64,000 nt of DNA. Origin: Opeltia flavorubescens. Lineage: Eukaryota > Ascomycota > Lecanoromycetes > Teloschistales > Teloschistaceae. Location: positions 932,583 through 996,582 of the forward strand of contig KE546971.1 of assembly GCA_000442125.1 (NCBI GenBank). Reading direction: 5' to 3'. Made by a program: the position numbers and the translations under genes. Shown here piece by piece: positions 60,070 through 64,000 of this stretch; the first letter of the stretch is position 1; each line of letters opens with the position of its first letter. The notes beneath the pieces are model-generated. The model was not told the DNA's origin and did not search any database. It saw only the letters and a program-made list of their open reading frames with translations.

Positions 60070-60909
60070 TCAATCCTGATCTGTGCTCAGGTCTTCGTCA
60101 CAGAATATCAGGCCTCCATCAATCCATTTCCCCTCCCACAGCTTTTCGAGCGCCGCTTCTCCTTCGAGATCGAGCAGCCAGTAGGTCAGATCTCTCGCCC
60201 CCTTCACCGCTTCTTCAATTCCATCGTCGCCCATCCCACGTCTTCCATTCCTTCCAAGATTTCTCACTTGCTCTGCCCACGTCAGAAGTTTCATGATGCG
60301 TGACACTGACTCCGCGATAGCCGCATCATGGTCGCCTGGTAGAGCTCTTGTACGACGAAATAAGGTGTCGTTGATCAGTTCAATATACTCCATCAAAGCG
60401 TTGTCCTCGTGGGTTTCACAGATTTGCCATATGTCGTTATTGAGCTTGGCAACGCCTTGCTGAGAATCCTGGCGCAGTGAGAGTGCAGTATAATGCGAGA
60501 TAGATGGTTGGGACATTGCGCTAGCCGACTGCTTTAACCAGTATTTCTTTGTGGCATTGGTGCAAATTTCTTCAATGTCATGGAAAAGTCCCTTCTGGCG
60601 AGCAATGATTCTGTTTTCAACCGAGTCATGAGAGTAGACCGAGCCATTCCGCTCGCCAAGGAAAGATGCTTGTGGACGTGTACTAAAGACGTGAAAAGGA
60701 CACCAGCTTAGGGGAGGTGGTATGAACGTTGATGTTCTGCTACGTTCTCTAGTGTTTTCGTCAGTGCTCCAGTTGATTTTCTTGGCTGAATAGGCCTCTG
60801 GAAGATGGTTCAACTGAGAAGCTGGGATAACATTTAGAGGAGTGTTTTGTGCGTCTTGCGGTATTGTCATTGGTGATATTGGAGAGGAGTATCTCCTGTA
60901 TAGCTCCAT
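60070..60909 (-). CDS. Hypothetical protein (279 aa), helical C-terminal half
   Basis: A single exon from an ATG at 60909. I do not recognise the family. The N-terminal 100 residues are Ser/Pro-rich. From about residue 105 the sequence looks alpha-helical (ARQKGLFHDIEEICTNATKK, NDIWQICETHEDNALMEYIE, MKLLTWAEQVRNLGRNGRRG) and ends GARDLTYWLLDLEGEAALEK plus a short acidic tail. No signal peptide or membrane segment. Length, composition and helical periodicity argue for a real gene. Confidence 0.75.
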   Translation of the reverse strand: MELYRRYSSPISPMTIPQDAQNTPLNVIPASQLNHLPEAYSAKKINWSTDENTRERSRTSTFIPPPLSWCPFHVFSTRPQASFLGERNGSVYSHDSVENRIIARQKGLFHDIEEICTNATKKYWLKQSASAMSQPSISHYTALSLRQDSQQGVAKLNNDIWQICETHEDNALMEYIELINDTLFRRTRALPGDHDAAIAESVSRIMKLLTWAEQVRNLGRNGRRGMGDDGIEEAVKGARDLTYWLLDLEGEAALEKLWEGKWIDGGLIFCDEDLSTDQD

Positions 60910-61501
60910 ATGTGCTGGCCCGGTATACTTAGAAACAAAAGGATACTCAAGCGCTACAATATTGGTTGAGAATGAGCTTGAGAAGGCGTCGATATATCAG
61001 ACCTCGGGACCTGACCTCGTACTTCGCTGGGACTTGAAGTAGTCAAGTACAATGGTCTAATCAGTCTGCGGTTAACAGGAACTTTGCGACTGTTGTCCGT
61101 CTGTTGCGTGATAATGCTAAAGGGGCAAGTCGAATGAAGAAAAGACGATGCTTCAAGGAAGAGTGATGTTCTTAAAGATACAGATGGAGAAGAAAAGGCA
61201 ACCGAGACATGAGAATGCTTTGCGGACATCTCGAAAAGAAGTTCTTAAACCATTATGGAAATGTTTNCAAAGATACTATTCTTCTCTAGGAAAGCCGATC
61301 TTTGTCTTGAATTTTGGCACTNCAGGCTCCCTTCTCCTTTGACCAGAAAGCGCTTCCGAAACAGTGGCCACTGCTGTCACCACTGGCATCTGCATGTGTG
61401 GAAATCGTGAATTGAAGGCAAATGGCATAGTCCAGAGAACCTTCAANGTTGATAAGGCCCAGACTTTGGAACATGACCAGGTTTCTACAGGTCTTTTACC
61501 T
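60910..61501. other. Spacer between the 279-aa gene and ARPC1
   Basis: About 590 bp containing three N characters (near 61266, 61322 and 61447). It should hold the promoter of the leftward 279-aa gene. Open frames crossing the Ns are not convincing. Confidence 0.4.
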
Positions 61502-62760
61502 CTATATGGACCAGACCACAACCCTACCATCAACACCACTAGCTGTGGAAGGTTAGTTCCCCAGCATCGAAATTAATGACGGGTGTTCCCTTGCTTACTA
61601 CTGAATTTTCTCAGANCCCCGCCAGCCTCTTCGTATGATCTCACAGTCGAGATGGTATTTTGATGTACCGTTTTTAATTGAGTATCGTCTTTAGTTTTGC
61701 CTTTTAAGTCCATCTGCCGAAACATGTTGAGGGCAGACTCTTCGCGCATATCCCCTAATCCCGGTCGACCTTTTGACTCCATTGAGCCAGCGATCTGCCA
61801 CCCTTCTTCATTTCCATTGAGGCGATATGCCTCGCAATCCTATTCAAAAAAATAGATTAGCGTTAAAATTGACATTGGGGTTAGAGAGATTTACATATCC
61901 GGCAGCAATGATTTCACTTTCTCCGTTCCAGATGAGGCTCAGGAAAGGGAGGAGCTGTGTATTTAGACTAATCACAGCATTCGGTGGCTGATCAGGCCCA
62001 CTTGGATACACGACAGTGATGCTACTGTCATGCGCGGTAAAAGCAAGCGCATTTCCACTCGGAGAAAACGCACAGCCATGAACCCAGCCGGCGGAATTAT
62101 TCAGATACTCCCCACAAATAGTGTTAAATGGCAGTCGTTCCCCCCAGACACTGCTCTCTGGCCGTTCATCGACCCCCTTGATGAAGCTTGAAAACACCCT
62201 GGCATGTGCATCGGTAGATCCAGCTGCAAGCAGAACAGAGTTGGGGTGCCATGCCACGGTCGTGATAGTGCTTCGGATCGGTTTCTTCAAGTGTTTCGAG
62301 ACCCACCAATCATTCTCTTCTTCAAAGTAGCAGATTGCAATTACTCGGGCCCCAGAACCGACGGCAAACTTCTTTTCCGAAGGAGACCATCGGACGAAAG
62401 TTGCGGCACGGTTGATGCGTAGCAGAACGAGAGTTGGCTTCCAGCCAGAAGGAGAAGGTTCCCAAACATATGCATTACGGTCTTAGAAATAGGTGATCAG
62501 GAGGCCATACAAGTGTATTTCAGGAAGCTTTATAACGAACCTTGAGAGCAGGTTACGATACGGCCGGTGGTCGGAGCAATATCAACGCTTGTGACTGTTT
62601 TGTCATGCCCCTTCAGCTCGTCCTGTAGAGCAAACTTGGTTCCTGAGCGACGATACAGCTCGACATTGTTCTCGCGCGCTACGGCTAAGGTCTGCCTATC
62701 GGCGGAGAATGAGTGGTCTGCAATGGCGCGATGGAACAGATGATGGATTTCAGGAGCCAT
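61502..62760 (-). CDS. ARC40: Arp2/3 complex subunit 1 (ARPC1, WD40)
   Basis: Four exons: 62760-62541, 62481-61895, 61839-61599 and 61542-61502, giving 362 aa; introns 59, 55 and 56 nt. The start MAPEIHHLFHRAIADHSFSA and the WD40 blades match ARPC1: GHDKTVTSVDIAPTTGRIVT, CSQDRNAYVWEPS, PIRSTITTVAWHPNSVLLAA, GWVHGCAFSPSGNALAFTAH. The C-terminal TVHQNTISTVRSYEEAG leads to GVDGRVVVWSI. ARPC1 is the propeller subunit needed for branched actin nucleation. One N at 61616 falls in the coding sequence near the end of exon 3. Confidence 0.95.
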
Positions 62761-63153
62761 GGCTTCAACGGTTACGGTGGGGGGAGGAGCTCTCTACCAC
62801 CCTGTATCCGTTTCCTGAGAAAGGTCGGTAACGGGTGGACGGATAAGAGGTGCTCGCTTGGGTCCTGATTTACTTGGTGGGGAATATCGGCGAAATCTGA
62901 AGCTATCGCCGATCCACGTCATTTGTNAACAGCTAGCAATTCTGCTTGACAATCACCACAGCTGCACGACGATTTGAGTTTCAAACCGCTATGCTCAGAA
63001 ACGCATTAAACTTTCAACGCCCTGAGATCCTGGCAGTAAAGTGTTGAATGGTCTAAATTTTGGCCCCTCAGCAATATTCCCCTGACATTCCCAGTGCTGA
63101 GGAATCTACATCTAACCTATCTTACAATCCGCAACTTTTGTTTCGAGACTCTG
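62761..63153. promoter_or_regulatory. Divergent spacer between ARPC1 and the Ubx4-like gene
   Basis: 393 bp between two divergent start codons. Both promoters should lie here. One N at about 62926. No named site recognised. Confidence 0.5.
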
Positions 63154-64000
63154 ATGGCTTCAAACTTAATAGTCATCGATACTTCGGCTCGGCGGGCGAC
63201 GATCAAGACGACACCTGGAAAGATTCTCAGCGATGTTTTGCAGGAGGCATGCAATAAATTGGGAGCGGACGCCAGCCGCTATGGATTGAAGTCTGTCTCC
63301 GTTGCCCCTATAGCAGATTTGACGTGCGTCTAGTTCAAACAGCTGCTGACTAGCTTGCGTTAATAGGCATAATAACAAAAATCTCGATCTTTCAAATCCC
63401 ATAAGATTGTCCGGCTTGTCCCCAGGTGCTAAGCTAGAACTTGTACTGCTTTCGCGGTCTCCTTCCGTTGTCTCTGTTGCATTGCAGCTCCCCGAAGACG
63501 AATCCTCTGGCCTGCCCTCTGGGCGCCTGGTCGAGAAATATCCTAGCAGCACTACATTGTGGATAGTACTGCGGTCCTTTGAGGACGCAGCGCCGCATAG
63601 AAATTACACGCGAAGGAGCAAGGCAAAGACAGACACTGGTCAAGGCGGAGCCGGCAAGCTGTATCATGAATCTCCCATTGTCAGCATAATGGGCAGAGAA
63701 CTCGCATCATTCACCGATCTTCAAAAAACACTTGCGCAACTTGGCTTCAACAGTGGCAGCGTCCTATTGCGGTTGAGTTTTAGACTCTCAGACACACCAT
63801 TGGAAGAGGCTAGGGATCAAATTGAGCAATATTTTCAATCGCTAAGTAGTGAAGAGAAGGTAAAGTCATTTGCGACCAGCTTAACGACAGATGAGACCAC
63901 TCAAGACGCAAATAAGCCTATCATAACGGATGGAGAAAACCGTGAGACATCTCCTTCATCATCAATGTCCTTGATGCCAAACCATGCTTTGCCCACTAGC
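63154..64000 (+). CDS. TUG/Ubx4-like UBX protein, 5' part
   Basis: Exon 63154-63290, a 76-nt intron (GTCTGT/TTAATAG), then an exon from 63367 open to the right edge. The first 80 residues form a TUG-UBL1 ubiquitin-like domain: MASNLIVIDTSARRATIKTT, then PGKILSDVLQEACNKLGADA, YGLKHNNKNLDLSNPIRLSG and LSPGAKLELVLLS. A second ubiquitin-like stretch (TTLWIVLRSFED, then VLLRLSFRLSDTPLEEA) follows. TUG/ASPSCR1 and yeast Ubx4 have this N-terminus and a C-terminal UBX domain that binds Cdc48/p97; the UBX part would lie beyond the window. Confidence 0.82.

Overview
This is nuclear DNA of a filamentous ascomycete. Genes are split by many short introns, usually 47-110 nt, with GTAAGT-like donors and CAG/TAG acceptors. 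Intergenic spacers are short. One 5.7 kb block carries the CA/TG-depleted, TA-rich signature of repeat-induced point mutation (RIP). The protein set (Hsp30-type small heat-shock protein, Hol1-like MFS transporter, SERCA pump, SAM-HMG regulator) fits a leotiomycete-like fungus, but that placement is inference. A few N characters and one or two reading-phase conflicts suggest a draft assembly.

Layout. 1-2670 (-): 5' part of a Bem3-like PX/RhoGAP gene running off the left edge. 3180-8880: AT-rich RIP block without genes, then 1.9 kb with no recognisable gene. 10803-11546 (-): small heat-shock protein with heat-shock elements upstream. 11932-12107: one copy of a dispersed repeat. 12352-15866 (-): BAR-PH-ArfGAP-ankyrin protein. 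16507-17306 (-): proteasome beta-3. 17686-18413 (+): U1A/U2B''-type RRM protein. 18530-19405 (-): ATG10. 20160-23210 (+): large disordered protein. 23320-23488: second repeat copy. 23810-24095 (-) and 24698-25049 (-): two small genes. 25238-27241 (+): SAM-HMG protein. 27827-31000 (-): large disordered protein. 32462-34301 (-): amino-acid permease. 35136-36158 (+): candidate secreted protein. 36742-38762 (+): MFS transporter. 39212-40523 (-): 14-3-3. 41898-45164 (+): SERCA-type Ca2+-ATPase. 45439-46498 (+): thioesterase-like protein. 46706-48643 (-) and 49134-52332 (+): RAD7 and RAD16, head to head. 52907-55489 (-): protein kinase. 56399-57420 (-): eIF3j. 57686-57851: MITE-like inverted-repeat element. 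58154-59694 (-): enolase. 60070-60909 (-): unknown. 61502-62760 (-): Arp2/3 subunit ARPC1. 63154-64000 (+): TUG/Ubx4-like protein running off the right edge.

Most genes are unlinked housekeeping functions. The clear exception is RAD7/RAD16: their products form one complex in global-genome nucleotide excision repair, and here they share a 490 bp divergent spacer. PUP3 with the RRM gene, ARPC1 with the Ubx4-like gene, and the 93-aa gene with the SAM-HMG gene are also head-to-head pairs, without an obvious shared pathway. No rRNA, tRNA, CRISPR or secondary-metabolite cluster was recognised.
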